From: Ardenticatenaceae bacterium
GTDB taxonomy: Bacteria > Chloroflexota > Anaerolineae > Promineifilales > Promineifilaceae
Length of the DNA: 64,000 nt
NCBI GenBank assembly: GCA_020634415.1
Contig: JACKBT010000008.1
Span: 90,196-154,195 of the forward strand
Direction: 5' to 3'
Made by a program: the position numbers and the translations under genes. Below the pieces are notes generated by a model. It searched no databases, was not told where the DNA came from, and saw only the letters and a program-made list of their open reading frames with translations. Positions 37,097 through 47,066 of this stretch are shown here, in pieces (within the stretch, counting starts at the first letter, position 1; each line of letters opens with the position of its first letter).

Positions 37097-37534
37097 ATGT
37101 CCGTAGCAAAATTACTAAAAAGAGTTCAACTTTTCACTACTCTCAATGCCTCTGAATTAGAACAAATTGCAGCCATCTGCGAAGAAAAACAGGCTGAGCC
37201 AGACGAACTGCTCATCCAACAAAACACAACTGGCACGGGCATGTACATCATTGCCGATGGTGCCGCTGAAGTATTCATTGAGGGGATGGACAACGCCCGC
37301 AGTTTGGTCGTTTTAGGCAAAGGGCAGGTTATCGGCGAAATGGCTCTAATTGACCAGGGCTATCGGTCAGCCTCTGTTCGTGCCACCAAAAAAGGGGCCA
37401 CTTTATATCGCATCGCCAATGAAAATTTCAACAATCTATGTCACCAAAACAATCATATTGGCTTTGTCGTCATGCGTAATTTAGCGATTGATTTAGCCTT
37501 CAAACTACGACATCGAAACTTAACAGAATTATAG
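37097..37534 (+). CDS. Stand-alone cyclic-nucleotide-binding domain protein
   Basis: The 145-residue protein is essentially one CNB domain. It begins with LLKRVQLFTTLNASELEQIAAIC, has the beta-barrel segment GTGMYIIADGAAEVFIEG, and the phosphate-binding cassette GQVIGEMALIDQGYRSASVRA near residue 80. The last helix includes VMRNLAIDLAFKLRHRN, like the end of the CNB in the GNAT fusion at 32161. No DNA-binding HTH follows, so it may be a regulatory subunit or adaptor. The start at 37097 is set by AGGAGG. The small conserved protein starts 9 nt after its stop. Confidence 0.88.
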   Translation: MSVAKLLKRVQLFTTLNASELEQIAAICEEKQAEPDELLIQQNTTGTGMYIIADGAAEVFIEGMDNARSLVVLGKGQVIGEMALIDQGYRSASVRATKKGATLYRIANENFNNLCHQNNHIGFVVMRNLAIDLAFKLRHRNLTEL

Positions 37535-37543
37535 GAGTGCGCT

Positions 37544-37762
37544 ATGAGTGAGGAGGTTACTTATTATAAGGTTAGTTATGTGGTCGAAGGCGGCAAACAT
37601 TCAGGCGCAATCATCAATGTAGATAACGAACCCCATATTGGTGATGAGGTTGTTTTTGATGGGCATGTTTTTGAAATTATTGAATTAATGGAATTGATGC
37701 CACCAACCGGGGATTTTGGATTTTTGCACGCAACTTGCCGCTTTATACGCAACGCCGACTAG
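37544..37762 (+). CDS. Small conserved protein, paralogue of the one at 2269
   Basis: The 72 residues share GGKHSGAI, VVFDGHVFEIIEL and FGFLHATC with the protein at 2269-2493. It lies 9 nt after the CNB gene with AGGAG before its start, so it is very likely co-expressed with that gene. A Cys and His near the C-terminus (HATC) are conserved in both copies and could bind metal, which is speculation. The family and function are unknown to me. Confidence 0.8.
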   Translation: MSEEVTYYKVSYVVEGGKHSGAIINVDNEPHIGDEVVFDGHVFEIIELMELMPPTGDFGFLHATCRFIRNAD

Positions 37763-38637
37763 ACCACATCTCTCGCCTCAGCCGCTATTTGGCTGGCTTC
37801 TGAAAGGGCAGGTATATCCTGCCCTTTTGCGTTGATCCAGCGCACTTTATAATGGGCCAACTGCTGATCCAACGCCTGCCATAAGTCTGCATTCGCCACG
37901 GCCTGCCCATCTTTTTTCTGCCAATTGTTTTTTCGCCAACCAAGAATCCAGCGTGTGGCTCCCTGAAAGAGATAGTCAGAAGTTGTGAATATCTGCACAG
38001 CGCCGCCTGGGGGAATAAGCAGCAGCCCTTCGATAACGGCCGTTATCTCCATGCGATTATTCGTCGTATTCGGCACCGACCCACTCAACTGCTCCGTCTC
38101 CTCCCCTCGTTCCAACACCACCCCCCAGCCGCCTGGCCCCGGATTCCCTTTACACGAAGCCCGCACATACAAACGCGGCATCGTTGCCGACAACTCCTCC
38201 TCTGGCGTAATAGCCAGCCGCGCCTGCCGTGCCAGATCATCCACCCGCTCATTCAGCGGATTGCCCGCATGACCTCGCACCCAATGCCACTCAATCTCAT
38301 GCGCCTTCGTCAGCGGCCACAGCGTCTGCCAAAGATCGGCGTTTGGAATTGGCTTCCCGCCCTTGCGGAAACCCTTAGCCGCCCACTTCTCAATCCATTC
38401 CGTAATGCCCTTCCGTAAATACTCAGAGTCGGTGTGGAATTCAATAACACACGGCCGTTTCAAAGCCTGTAACGCCCCAATCGCGGCTTGCAGCTCCATC
38501 CGATTATTCGTCGTCTGCGGATCATGCCCCGTCAGCACCTTTTCATGGTCACCAAACTGCAAAACAGCCGCCCACCCCCCAATACCCGGATTCGGATCAG
38601 CTCCCCCATCGGTATAAATAATAACTTGATCAGCCAT
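37759..38637 (-). CDS. Tandem RNase HI protein, second domain degenerate
   Basis: RNase HI cuts RNA in RNA-DNA hybrids. The first domain keeps the catalytic set: Asp in YTDGGADPNPG near residue 10, Glu in NRMELQAA, Asp in HTDSEYL, and the last Asp in ERVDDLARQA near residue 140. The second domain (residues ~155-290) repeats the same layout but has YVRASCKGNPG, NRMEI, TTSDYL and ALSEASQIAAEA. Three of the four acids are lost or displaced, so it should be inactive and may bind substrate. The start MADQVIIYTDGG at 38637 is chosen; the frame runs to 38652. It overlaps the convergent small gene by 4 nt. Confidence 0.9.
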   Translation of the reverse strand: MADQVIIYTDGGADPNPGIGGWAAVLQFGDHEKVLTGHDPQTTNNRMELQAAIGALQALKRPCVIEFHTDSEYLRKGITEWIEKWAAKGFRKGGKPIPNADLWQTLWPLTKAHEIEWHWVRGHAGNPLNERVDDLARQARLAITPEEELSATMPRLYVRASCKGNPGPGGWGVVLERGEETEQLSGSVPNTTNNRMEITAVIEGLLLIPPGGAVQIFTTSDYLFQGATRWILGWRKNNWQKKDGQAVANADLWQALDQQLAHYKVRWINAKGQDIPALSEASQIAAEARDVV

Positions 38638-38643
38638 ACACTC

Positions 38644-38692
38644 GTAAAACATAAAACGTAAGACGTAAGCATTCTTACGTTTTACGTTTTAC
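38644..38692. repeat. Hairpin of TTACGTTTTAC units
   Basis: Two 20-nt arms built from GTAAAAC/CGTAAGA-like words lie between the RNase H and reductase genes. It can act as a hairpin terminator. It shares wording with the perfect hairpin at 48307-48344. Confidence 0.6.
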
Positions 38693-38702
38693 TCTCTATA
38701 AC

Positions 38703-40100
38703 CTATTTACCCAACGCCGCCAACATATCAGCCACACGCACAAACTTCAGGCGTGGCCGCCCTTGCGCGACACCATTCGCCAGTTCAAGTTCATCCAGCT
38801 TTTGCCAATCGGCAAACGAGACATATTGCGGCTGCCGTTCACCAATGAAAGCGGCAAATGCCTCCGCGTCAGGATGGGCAGGCTGCAATGTAGAGCCAGC
38901 CGCCAAATCTTCCAGCATACGCTCCGCTGTTTCCGCCGCATCCGGCTTATTCGTGCCAATCACCCCGCTGGGGCCGCGCTTAATCCAGCCAGCCGTATAT
39001 TCACCAACCACCGGCTGCTGCGTCTCCGCATCAATCACTCGGCCCCCTTCATTCAAAATCACACCCCAACTTTCATTAAAAGGCACACCCGGCAAAGGCA
39101 CACCACGATACCCAATCGAACGGAAAACCAGACCAGCAGGCAAAACTTCCGTCTTATCTGTACTGCGCGAACGCAAAGAGCCAGCATCCGTCTTATAAAG
39201 CTCCGTTTTGGCTATACGCACCCCCGTCACCTGCCCTTGCTCATCCCCCAATAATTCCGTCGGCGAAACCATAAAACGAATAGTCAGTTGGCGTGGTTTG
39301 CCCGTAGACGGCCGTTCCGCAAACTCCTGCACAATCTCCACATTCCGGGTCGTACCCCGGTCCGCCTCCGCCAACGAAGCCTGACTCAGCTCATCCAGTT
39401 CAGCCTCCTCCGGCAAAACATGCACATCAGCTCCCATCATTTCGCCCAACTCCTTCGCCTCTACAGGCGTAAAAGCCGCCTGTGCCGGGCCACGCCGCCC
39501 CAGCATATAGACATGCTTCACCTTACTATGGCGCAGCGCCTCCAGCGCATAATCGGCAATATCCGTTTCCTTCAACTCCTCCGGCGTGCGGCACAAAATA
39601 CGCGCCACATCCACCGCCACATTGCCAATGCCAATCACCACCACATTTTCCTGAGAGAGGTCAAATTGGTAATCACGATAATCGGGATGGCCGTTATACC
39701 AGGCCACAAATTCCGTCGCCGCATGGCTGCCAGTCAGGTCAATGCCTGGAATGTTCAAGGAACGATCCGTTTGCGCCCCCGTTGTGTAGACAATTTGATG
39801 ATAATAGTGGCGCAGTTCCTCCACCGAAACATCTTCGCCCAAAGTCACATTGCCAAAAAAGCGGAAGCCCGGTTTGGCCGCAACCCGCTCAAATACTTTG
39901 GTCACAGACTTGATCTTTTGGTGATCGGGAGCCACACCCGCCCGCACCAAGCCAAAAGGCGTGGGCAAGCGGTCAAACATATCTACTTGAACGTGCAGAT
40001 TTTTCTCCTTGTAAAGCCGTTCGGCCGTGTAAAAACCAGCAGGCCCCGCGCCAATAATGGCTACGCGCAGGGGATTATCGTGGGAACCAGGTTGAGACAT
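38703..40100 (-). CDS. FprA-type ferredoxin/adrenodoxin-like NADP reductase
   Basis: This flavoenzyme moves electrons between NADPH and ferredoxins. The FAD-binding motif VAIIGAGPAGFYTAERL is near residue 13, followed by the family segment PFGLVRAGVAPDHQKIK near residue 48. The NADP motif VVIGIGNVAVDVARIL is near residue 152, and GWIKRGPSGVIGTNKPDA near residue 370 completes the family signature. At 465 residues it fits mycobacterial FprA. No ferredoxin gene is adjacent. Confidence 0.93.
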   Translation of the reverse strand: MSQPGSHDNPLRVAIIGAGPAGFYTAERLYKEKNLHVQVDMFDRLPTPFGLVRAGVAPDHQKIKSVTKVFERVAAKPGFRFFGNVTLGEDVSVEELRHYYHQIVYTTGAQTDRSLNIPGIDLTGSHAATEFVAWYNGHPDYRDYQFDLSQENVVVIGIGNVAVDVARILCRTPEELKETDIADYALEALRHSKVKHVYMLGRRGPAQAAFTPVEAKELGEMMGADVHVLPEEAELDELSQASLAEADRGTTRNVEIVQEFAERPSTGKPRQLTIRFMVSPTELLGDEQGQVTGVRIAKTELYKTDAGSLRSRSTDKTEVLPAGLVFRSIGYRGVPLPGVPFNESWGVILNEGGRVIDAETQQPVVGEYTAGWIKRGPSGVIGTNKPDAAETAERMLEDLAAGSTLQPAHPDAEAFAAFIGERQPQYVSFADWQKLDELELANGVAQGRPRLKFVRVADMLAALGK

Positions 40101-40189
40101 AAGTTACTCCTACAAAATTGCAGCCGCGACCTCACGCTGTCTATCAAGAACACAGACGAACTGCCGCGCCTACTTAGAGATAATGTTTC

Positions 40190-40264
40190 GTAACTACCAA
40201 GACCCGAAGGGTTTGGCTACCAAAGATAAAACCCTTCGGGTCTCTCGACAACGTTAGTAGTTAC
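40190..40264. repeat. Nested palindromic intergenic element (CCCGAAGGGTTT)
   Basis: Outer arms GTAACTAC and GTAGTTAC enclose inner arms GACCCGAAGGGTTT (40201-40214) and AAACCCTTCGGGTC (40229-40242). The same inner arms recur at 51884-51941. The element at 49703 has the same outer arms with a different inner palindrome. Confidence 0.75.
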
Positions 40265-40352
40265 AATGTTAATGGGTAAAAATTCGGTGGTAGGGTATGC
40301 CGATTGAGGCCATCCGTAAAGTGACGTTTTTATACTCTAATTCAGACAAAGC

Positions 40353-40790
40353 TCACGAAACAGGCTCCGCCAACATTTGGGTTTCCAACGTATCTATCTC
40401 GCCGCGATAATGATCGCGCTGCATTTTGAGGACATCACCGATGGAGATGATGCCGATGAGTCGGTCGCCGTCCAGGATGGGCAGATGGCGGAAACGGCGT
40501 TCGGTCATCAAATGCGCCACCGACATCACTTCATCTTGGGGTACGCCAGTGATAACGCTTTGGGTCATAACTTCGCTTACGGGTAGATCGAGCGGAGCTT
40601 CGGTTTCGGCCGTTTTCCAGATGATGTCTCGTTCAGAGAGGATGCCCGCGAGACGGCCGTTTTCCGCCAACACCACCAACGCCCCAATCCGGTGCCGGGC
40701 CAGCAGTTGCACCGCTTCCCGAATCGTCTGCTCCGGTCGAATAGAAACAATACTGCCACCCTTCTTCGATAAAATCGTGCTGACTTTCAT
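40353..40790 (-). CDS. Two-CBS-domain protein
   Basis: The 145-residue protein consists of a CBS pair: VSIRPEQTIREAVQLLARHRIGALVVL...GILSERDIIWK for the first, and TGVPQDEVMSVAHLMTERRFRHLPIL...GIISIGDVLK for the second. CBS pairs bind adenosine nucleotides and usually regulate another protein. No effector domain is fused. It ends with a short acidic tail. Confidence 0.9.
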   Translation of the reverse strand: MKVSTILSKKGGSIVSIRPEQTIREAVQLLARHRIGALVVLAENGRLAGILSERDIIWKTAETEAPLDLPVSEVMTQSVITGVPQDEVMSVAHLMTERRFRHLPILDGDRLIGIISIGDVLKMQRDHYRGEIDTLETQMLAEPVS

Positions 40791-40849
40791 ATCAAACTCC
40801 TTTGGTCATTACCATCAATCGCCTAATTATCCAATTACCTCTTCCCAAC

Positions 40850-40884
40850 AAAAAAGCCTCCCACGAGTTGTCCCGTAGGAGGCT
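40850..40884 (-). terminator. Terminator after LysM-glycosidase gene
   Basis: AGCCTCC and GGAGGCT pair around about 16 nt, with a T run on the minus strand. It lies just after the stop at 40909. Confidence 0.8.
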
Positions 40885-40908
40885 GATGCACGTTGATGAG
40901 AATTAGGC

Positions 40909-42300
40909 TTAACTGCCGTTCATCGCCGCACTTAACGTCGCGCAGGCAGGACAACTGCCATCAGGTCTCAGTATAGCATAACCCGCCTGTGGATCGCCAT
41001 TCACATCATATTCCGTAAAGTCCACATTAAACACAATCAACAACCGCACATGCCCCGTACTCTTAGCAAAGCGTACCGCATCCCCCAGCCACTGGGCATG
41101 TTCCTGCACCGACGTATCCGCCGCCCAGCCAAAATTAGACGAGAGGCCCGGAAAACCTTCCGGCGACAGATAACCCAACTCAGTAAAACAGACCGGTCTG
41201 GCCCCACCAAAACTGCCATAATACAGATCCAACGTTGGCCGGAAATACCAGCTATAATGCGTGCCGCCAGGATGCCCCGTAAACATATTCGGCGCCGTCG
41301 CCCCCGCATTGTGATGCACCCCCACACAATCCATATAACTCGCCGCCCCCGCAGCATTCATCCCCGCCAGATAGCGATCATCCGCCCAGGCATTATGCCC
41401 ATTGTCAAAACCCGTCGGGGCTAACGCACCTGAGATAACCATCACATTAGCATTGGCCGCTTTGATGGCATTATACGCCGGGCGCAGCATACTGTTGACG
41501 TAGGTAGCGGGGCTGATTTCACCAGCCGGCCATTCAAAATCAATATTCATCTCATTCCACACTTCAATGGCATCTGGGCCAAGCGCCGCCACATTGCCCA
41601 CAAAGCTAACAAAACCGCCAAAGTCAAGGCTGCCCGCAGCCGGGTACGTATTGGCCCCGGTAATGGAAAGCAAGATTTTGAGATTATTGTCATGGGCCGC
41701 CTGAATGCGGGCAGCCAGGCTGTTAGCATCATCACCCGGCGACCATTTATACTGAATTTTAATCCAGCTCATGCCAGCCTGTTTCATCAAATCTACATGA
41801 TCAAAACCATGACTTTGCCCGCCCAATGCCAGGCCGCTGTTCGGCGATGGATTGGTTGGCGGCGGCGTTGAACCTGTGCCACCAGGGATAATGAGAACCT
41901 GCCCTACATAGATGAGGGAGGGATTGAGGATATTGTTGGCCTGCACAATGGCCGAGACGGTTGTGCCAAATTGGAGCGCAATGCGGAAGAGGCTGTCCCC
42001 CGGTTTAACGGTGTACGTACCACTGGTTGGTGGCGGCGTTGTCGGTGGCTGAGGGGCGGGGGTGGGAACGGGGTTGCTCGTGCCATCGGGTATTTCTAAT
42101 ATCTGGCCTTCGTAAATGAGGTTGGGATTGGCAATGTTGTTGGCCGCAGCAATGTCGTTAACGGTTGTTTTGAACTGTTTGGCGAGGCCGTACAGGGTGT
42201 CGCCTTTCTTGACTTGATAGGTACTGGCGTAAACGGCCGTTACCAACACCAACGCCACTCCTACCGCTACTACTACCTTTATCCATCGTTTCGCAAGCAT
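40909..42300 (-). CDS. Secreted protein with two LysM domains and a clan-A glycosidase-like domain
   Basis: A signal peptide ([20 protein letters not shown]) is followed by LysM 1 at residues ~26-70 ([20 protein letters not shown]), a Pro-rich linker, and LysM 2 at ~93-138 ([20 protein letters not shown]). LysM domains bind peptidoglycan or chitin-like glycans. The C-terminal ~300 residues look like a TIM-barrel glycosidase, with the acid/base Glu in [11 protein letters not shown] near residue 245 and the presumed nucleophile in CFTELGYL near residue 370. The substrate is unknown; cell-wall or matrix glycan is likely. It is transcribed alone, towards its terminator. Confidence 0.85.
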   Translation of the reverse strand: MLAKRWIKVVVAVGVALVLVTAVYASTYQVKKGDTLYGLAKQFKTTVNDIAAANNIANPNLIYEGQILEIPDGTSNPVPTPAPQPPTTPPPTSGTYTVKPGDSLFRIALQFGTTVSAIVQANNILNPSLIYVGQVLIIPGGTGSTPPPTNPSPNSGLALGGQSHGFDHVDLMKQAGMSWIKIQYKWSPGDDANSLAARIQAAHDNNLKILLSITGANTYPAAGSLDFGGFVSFVGNVAALGPDAIEVWNEMNIDFEWPAGEISPATYVNSMLRPAYNAIKAANANVMVISGALAPTGFDNGHNAWADDRYLAGMNAAGAASYMDCVGVHHNAGATAPNMFTGHPGGTHYSWYFRPTLDLYYGSFGGARPVCFTELGYLSPEGFPGLSSNFGWAADTSVQEHAQWLGDAVRFAKSTGHVRLLIVFNVDFTEYDVNGDPQAGYAILRPDGSCPACATLSAAMNGS

Positions 42301-42642
42301 GGGAAGCCTCCTTCATGAGATTGCAGATTGGAAACCACACAACTTCCAACTTCAAATCCACGAGTAATTTCCCTAATCATACCTCACTCTGCCCACCTTC
42401 TCATCTCTTTTCACTCCCTTTTTACTGCTTTGTGGCGGCTTCTTTATGGGGTTAACAGAGGCACCACCGTCATCATTGTCCTGGCCGACATAGGCGGTCT
42501 CAACCGCTTCATGTCTTGCCAACCCACCAGCCAATCATTCAGCATCACCCATAGCAATCCACCCCAAAATCCACCATCAAGTACAGGACAAACTTGCAGC
42601 TTACTCCCCCATCCGTTCCTTTCCCCCATCCGCTGTAGTCCC
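42301..42642. other. Intergenic region, no gene
   Basis: About 340 nt between smc and the LysM gene. The LysM promoter should be in the left part, but I find no convincing boxes, and no ORF is supported. Confidence 0.4.
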
Positions 42643-45600
42643 CTACAACAACGGCGCCTGCTTAATATACTCCTCCGGCTTCATCGAAATCACCTGGCTG
42701 GCACTGTCACTGCCCATACTCACGCCATACAACGTCTGCGCTGCCTGCACTGTGCCTCGGTTGTGCGTAATCACAATAAACTGCGTCCTGATAGACAGTT
42801 CGCGCAGCAAGTCGCGGAAGCGGTTGATATTAGCCTCATCCAAAGCCGCATCCACCTCGTCCATCACGCAAAAAGGCGTGGGCGACACTTTGAGCAGAGA
42901 GAAGATGAGGGCAACGGCCGTTAAGCTTCTCTCCCCCCCCGACAACAACCCCAACCCCTGCTCCCGCCGATTCGGCAGCCGCGCCAAAATATCCACCCCA
43001 CTAATCGTCAAATCATCCGGGTCTGTCAGCACCAACTGCGCCGAGCCGCCGCCAAACAACTGCGTAAACGTATCGCCAAAGACCAGATTCACCCGCTCCA
43101 CCGTCTCCTTAAACGCCCGCGAAGTCAGGCCATCCAACTCCGCAATAATCTCCCGCAGTTGGGCATCTGTTTGCGTCAAATCAGCCACCTGCTGCTCCAA
43201 GAAATCATGGCGCGTCTGCGTCTCCTCATACTCCTGCGGCGCGTCCGGGTTAATGGCCCCCATGCGCTGCATCTGCCCCCGATAATGGTGAATGGTGTTC
43301 TCAATATCCTCCGGCAGTTCGTCCACCTGCGGCAGTTGCTCCACCACCTCGCCGATGGGCAGCGGCGTCGGCCCTGTCTGGTCTTCATCATAGGCCAATG
43401 CCACAATGCCCAAATCAGCCTTGATCCGCTCCAGCAACCCTTCCAACTGGCTCTCCTGCTGACTCAGCTTAATTTGTGCCTGGGTATGGCGCGTCTCCAA
43501 ATCATGCAGATGGCGTTGATGAACGGCCGTCTCCTCCTCCAACCCCTGCAACCCCTGCCGCGCCTCCGCCAACCGCGCCAAATAAGGCTGCAAATCAGCC
43601 TCCAACCTGGCTAACTCAGCACTCAAACGCCGCTCGTCCACCGTCGCCACCGACTGCGCCAACTGCGCCTGCTGTGCCTGCAATGAAGCCTGCCGCCCTT
43701 GCAGCCGCTGCCACTGCGTATCGAGCTGATTCAGCGTGGCGCGGCGGCTGTCCACCACCGCCTGCCGACCCGCCACAATTGTCTGCGCCGTGGCCACATC
43801 CTGCCGCAAACTTTGCCGCTGCTGCTGCGCCTCGGCTGCGGGCAAAGCCGCCAACTGGGCTTGCGCCCCTTCAAACTCGGCGGCCACCGTCACCAGCCGC
43901 ACCTCATGCTCGCCAATAGAGGCTTGCAACTCCGCCACCCGCTGCCGCAATCGTGCCGCTTCCTGCGCCTGATTCTCGCGCTGCCGCACCACAAAGTCCC
44001 GCTGCTGCTGCGTCCGATCCACCTGCCGCTGCGCCGCGCTCATGGCCTCCAACGCCTCATTCAGACCTTTGCCCAGCCGCTGCTCCTCAGCCTGCATCTC
44101 ATCCACCTGCGCCTGCTGCTTTTGGATGGCCTTCTGCTGGTCGGCCGCTTCCTTCTCGGCTGATTTGACTGCCTTTTGCTGGCTTTTTACGGCCGTTTGC
44201 GCCTCACGCCACGCTTGTTCCCGCGCCAAAATATTGTTCTGTGCCGAACGGCCGTCTGTCTGCACCAGCCCCCCCGCCCGCACCACAAAGCCATCCAGAG
44301 CAACGGCCGTTAGGCCAACGGGAGTTGGCACCACCGCCAACTCACAAGCCACATCATATGCCGCCTGCGCATCTTCCACAATCCACACATTGCCCAGCAG
44401 CAAATCGGCCACCGCCCGCGCCCGCGCCTCCACCTGCACCAACTCGCTGGCGCGGCCGATGACGCTCTTGCCTGAGACCTCCGAGGTTTTGAAAACCTCG
44501 GAGGTCTTAATGTTATCCACAGCAACGGCCGTTACCCCCCCCTTCACCGCCGCCACCAACTGCCACAACTGATCCTCATCCTCCACGAGCAGCGTGGCTA
44601 ACTGTTCACCTAAAGCAGCCGAAACGGCCGTCTGGTACTCATCCGGTATCGTCAAAAAACGGGCCAACTGCCCCACAATCGGCACTTGCAACTTGCCCGT
44701 CTCGCCACCGCGCATTTGATCCAGCATCTCGGCTCTCGCTTCCAGCCGCGCCAACTCCCGCCGCTGCTGGTTCAACTGCCCTTCCAGCTTGCCCAACTCC
44801 CCGCGCAGCGACTTCAACTGCCCAATCAGGGCCGAGCGATCCTTTTGCACCGCCGCCCGCTGCCCCTGCAACTCATCCAATTTTTGCTGCGCAGATTGGA
44901 AAACGGCCGTCACCTCCCCCACCCGCTTCTCCAAAACCACCAACTCATCCTCGCCTCTCGCCTCTCCCCCCTCGCCCCTCGCCTCTCGCTCCGCCAGCCG
45001 CTCCTGCAACTGGCTCACCTGCCCCTGTGCCTGCGCCAGCCGCGTCTGCGTCTCCTGCCGCCGCTGCGCCAACTGATTGACTAGCTGCTGCTGGCGTTTA
45101 ATTTCGGCCTGCTGCGCCTCGTAAGTCGTGTTGAATTGCTGCCACTCGCCCTGCCGCTCACGCAGTTCAGCCTGGGCCGTTTGCAATTCGGCCAAAGCAG
45201 CATTCAGTTCAGTTTGAGCGGCCGTTTGCAGCACCTGCAACTGGGGCAAATCCTGCGCCACCTCCGCCAACTGCCGCTCAATCGAAGTGCGCCGTTCAGC
45301 CAAAACGGCCGCTTCCCGCCGCGCCTTCGCCAACTGTTCCCGCAGTTCATCCCGCTGCGTCTGCGTCTCCTCCACCTTGCCCCGCCAGCGGTTCACCTGC
45401 CGGCGCAAGTCGTCGGCATTGGCCTGCTGCACCAGGAGCTTGTGACGGCCGTCTTGCCACCCCTTCTCCGACTCCACCGCCACCGCCCGCGCATGGCGCA
45501 AATTAGCTTTCGCCTGCTCCCACTTAAAGCCATGCCAGATGCGCAAATGCTCCCGCAAATCCTCCGCCACCTGCTCATAATTCTTAGCGCGGGTCGCCTG

Positions 45601-46221
45601 CCGCTTCAACGAAGCCAGACGCGGCCGAATCTCATTCAAAATATCATGCACCCGCTCCAAATTGTGCTGCGTATCCGCCAGACGGCGCAGAGTTTCGGCG
45701 CGGCGGTTTTTGTAATGGGTAATGCCCGCCGCCTCTTCAAACAAAGCCCGCCGCTCATCAGCCTTCAAGGACAGCGCCTGATCCACCAAGCCCTGCCCAA
45801 TAATGGTGTAAGTGCGTTCGGCCAGCCCGCTGGTCGCCAGCAAATCCATTACATCCTTCAAACGCACCTTCTGTCCATTCAGGATGTACTCGTTGCCCCC
45901 GTCACGGTAAGCGCGACGGCCGATTTCCACCTCCGTGTAATCAATCGGCAGCCAGCCATCACTGTTGTCCAGCGTCAAAATGGCCTGGGCCATACCCGCC
46001 CGCGCTCGGCTTTGGCTGCCCGCAAAAATCATGTCCACCGTGCGCTTGCCGCGCAGGGTGCTGTAGCTCTGCTCACCCAACACCCAGCGAATGGCATCGG
46101 CGATATTGCTCTTGCCGCTGCCGTTGGGGCCAACAACGGCCGTCATGCCTTCGTCAAACAGAAACTCTGTCTTCGTGGCAAATGTCTTATAACCCTGGAG
46201 TATCAATCGTTTTATTTTCAT
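42643..46221 (-). CDS. smc: Chromosome segregation protein SMC with palindromic insert in hinge
   Basis: SMC organises and condenses the chromosome as an ATP-dependent dimer with ScpA and ScpB. The 1192-residue length is normal. Walker A is [16 protein letters not shown] near residue 32. Long coiled coils run at ~170-500 and ~680-1010, and the hinge lies at ~510-670. The signature [16 protein letters not shown] and Walker [18 protein letters not shown] are near residues 1095 and 1120. Within the hinge, near residues 571-583, [12 protein letters not shown] is encoded by a 31-nt perfect palindrome found elsewhere as an intergenic repeat. The insert keeps the frame. scpA and scpB are not in the window. 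Confidence 0.95.
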   Translation of the reverse strand: MKIKRLILQGYKTFATKTEFLFDEGMTAVVGPNGSGKSNIADAIRWVLGEQSYSTLRGKRTVDMIFAGSQSRARAGMAQAILTLDNSDGWLPIDYTEVEIGRRAYRDGGNEYILNGQKVRLKDVMDLLATSGLAERTYTIIGQGLVDQALSLKADERRALFEEAAGITHYKNRRAETLRRLADTQHNLERVHDILNEIRPRLASLKRQATRAKNYEQVAEDLREHLRIWHGFKWEQAKANLRHARAVAVESEKGWQDGRHKLLVQQANADDLRRQVNRWRGKVEETQTQRDELREQLAKARREAAVLAERRTSIERQLAEVAQDLPQLQVLQTAAQTELNAALAELQTAQAELRERQGEWQQFNTTYEAQQAEIKRQQQLVNQLAQRRQETQTRLAQAQGQVSQLQERLAEREARGEGGEARGEDELVVLEKRVGEVTAVFQSAQQKLDELQGQRAAVQKDRSALIGQLKSLRGELGKLEGQLNQQRRELARLEARAEMLDQMRGGETGKLQVPIVGQLARFLTIPDEYQTAVSAALGEQLATLLVEDEDQLWQLVAAVKGGVTAVAVDNIKTSEVFKTSEVSGKSVIGRASELVQVEARARAVADLLLGNVWIVEDAQAAYDVACELAVVPTPVGLTAVALDGFVVRAGGLVQTDGRSAQNNILAREQAWREAQTAVKSQQKAVKSAEKEAADQQKAIQKQQAQVDEMQAEEQRLGKGLNEALEAMSAAQRQVDRTQQQRDFVVRQRENQAQEAARLRQRVAELQASIGEHEVRLVTVAAEFEGAQAQLAALPAAEAQQQRQSLRQDVATAQTIVAGRQAVVDSRRATLNQLDTQWQRLQGRQASLQAQQAQLAQSVATVDERRLSAELARLEADLQPYLARLAEARQGLQGLEEETAVHQRHLHDLETRHTQAQIKLSQQESQLEGLLERIKADLGIVALAYDEDQTGPTPLPIGEVVEQLPQVDELPEDIENTIHHYRGQMQRMGAINPDAPQEYEETQTRHDFLEQQVADLTQTDAQLREIIAELDGLTSRAFKETVERVNLVFGDTFTQLFGGGSAQLVLTDPDDLTISGVDILARLPNRREQGLGLLSGGERSLTAVALIFSLLKVSPTPFCVMDEVDAALDEANINRFRDLLRELSIRTQFIVITHNRGTVQAAQTLYGVSMGSDSASQVISMKPEEYIKQAPLL
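44476..44506. repeat. 31-nt perfect palindrome, copy 2 (inside smc coding sequence)
   Basis: Identical over 31 nt to the palindrome at 357-387, with two flanking bases on each side also partly shared. On the coding strand it is read as [11 protein letters not shown], two copies of KTSEV around Phe. Confidence 0.92.
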
Positions 46222-46315
46222 AGGCGGCGGGCAGTATAATGGGAACTTTGGTGAGGGGCAAATTCAGTAGCGGCGCAAAATTTTGCCCCGCTACCTTCTC
46301 CTTGCCGCTGCCAAT

Positions 46316-47047
46316 TCATTCCCGTTCCCTTGAATGTAACAGAAAATCGGTGACGGCCTGTTGGAACCTAGCTGGCTCGGTTAGGAAAGTGACATGACCA
46401 GCCTGCGGAATGATGATTAATTGGGCAGCGGGGATGCCTGTTTGCAGTTTGTTTGGTTCACCAGTTTGGGTCAATCTATCTTTTTCGCCAGCAAGAATGA
46501 GGGTTGGCACTTGAATTTGGTTAAGGCTGTGGGACACATCATAATCAAAGTGGGCTTCGATGTGATTGATAAAACCTATCTTGCCTACCTGGTTGAGTTC
46601 TTGGCGGATGAGAAGTTGATCGGCCGTTTCATACCCCTTAAATTGGGTGAGGAGCAACCGAGTAACAAGTCTTTGGGGGATGAGTTTGACTAGGATTTTT
46701 ACAATCTGGATGGCACGGCGAACGGCCGTTGGTGGTACACCACCAACCTGCGCCGAATCAAGAACAAGCCCAGCCACTTGATGGGGCATGGTCGTGGCAA
46801 TTTGCAGAGCCACATTCGCCCCTAAAGATGCCCCCACTAGCCAAACAGGCCGACGAGTCTCGCTTTGAATAAGCGCAGCGACTTGAGCGGCTAACTGGGA
46901 AATAGACAGCAATTGTTGCGGCTGAAGGTCAGGAGCAAGGATGTGGTATTGACTTTGCCAACGACGGATAAAAGGCATCCAAACGCTGTGTAAAACACCG
47001 CCTGGATGCAGTAAAACAAGGGTTGGCTTGTTGGCGAGTTGGGTCAT
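46316..47047 (-). CDS. Alpha/beta-hydrolase
   Basis: The 243 residues have the alpha/beta-hydrolase layout. The oxyanion region is LVLLHPGG near residue 9, and the nucleophile elbow is LVGASLGANVALQIA near residue 72. The acidic residue is in ILAGEKDRLTQ near residue 190, and the His in QAGHVTFLTEP near residue 218. No signal peptide is seen. The substrate is unknown. It lies between smc and the RNA methyltransferase on the same strand, 19 nt after the latter. Confidence 0.88.
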   Translation of the reverse strand: MTQLANKPTLVLLHPGGVLHSVWMPFIRRWQSQYHILAPDLQPQQLLSISQLAAQVAALIQSETRRPVWLVGASLGANVALQIATTMPHQVAGLVLDSAQVGGVPPTAVRRAIQIVKILVKLIPQRLVTRLLLTQFKGYETADQLLIRQELNQVGKIGFINHIEAHFDYDVSHSLNQIQVPTLILAGEKDRLTQTGEPNKLQTGIPAAQLIIIPQAGHVTFLTEPARFQQAVTDFLLHSRERE

Positions 47048-47066
47048 TAGTCTGACAATTAAAGAC

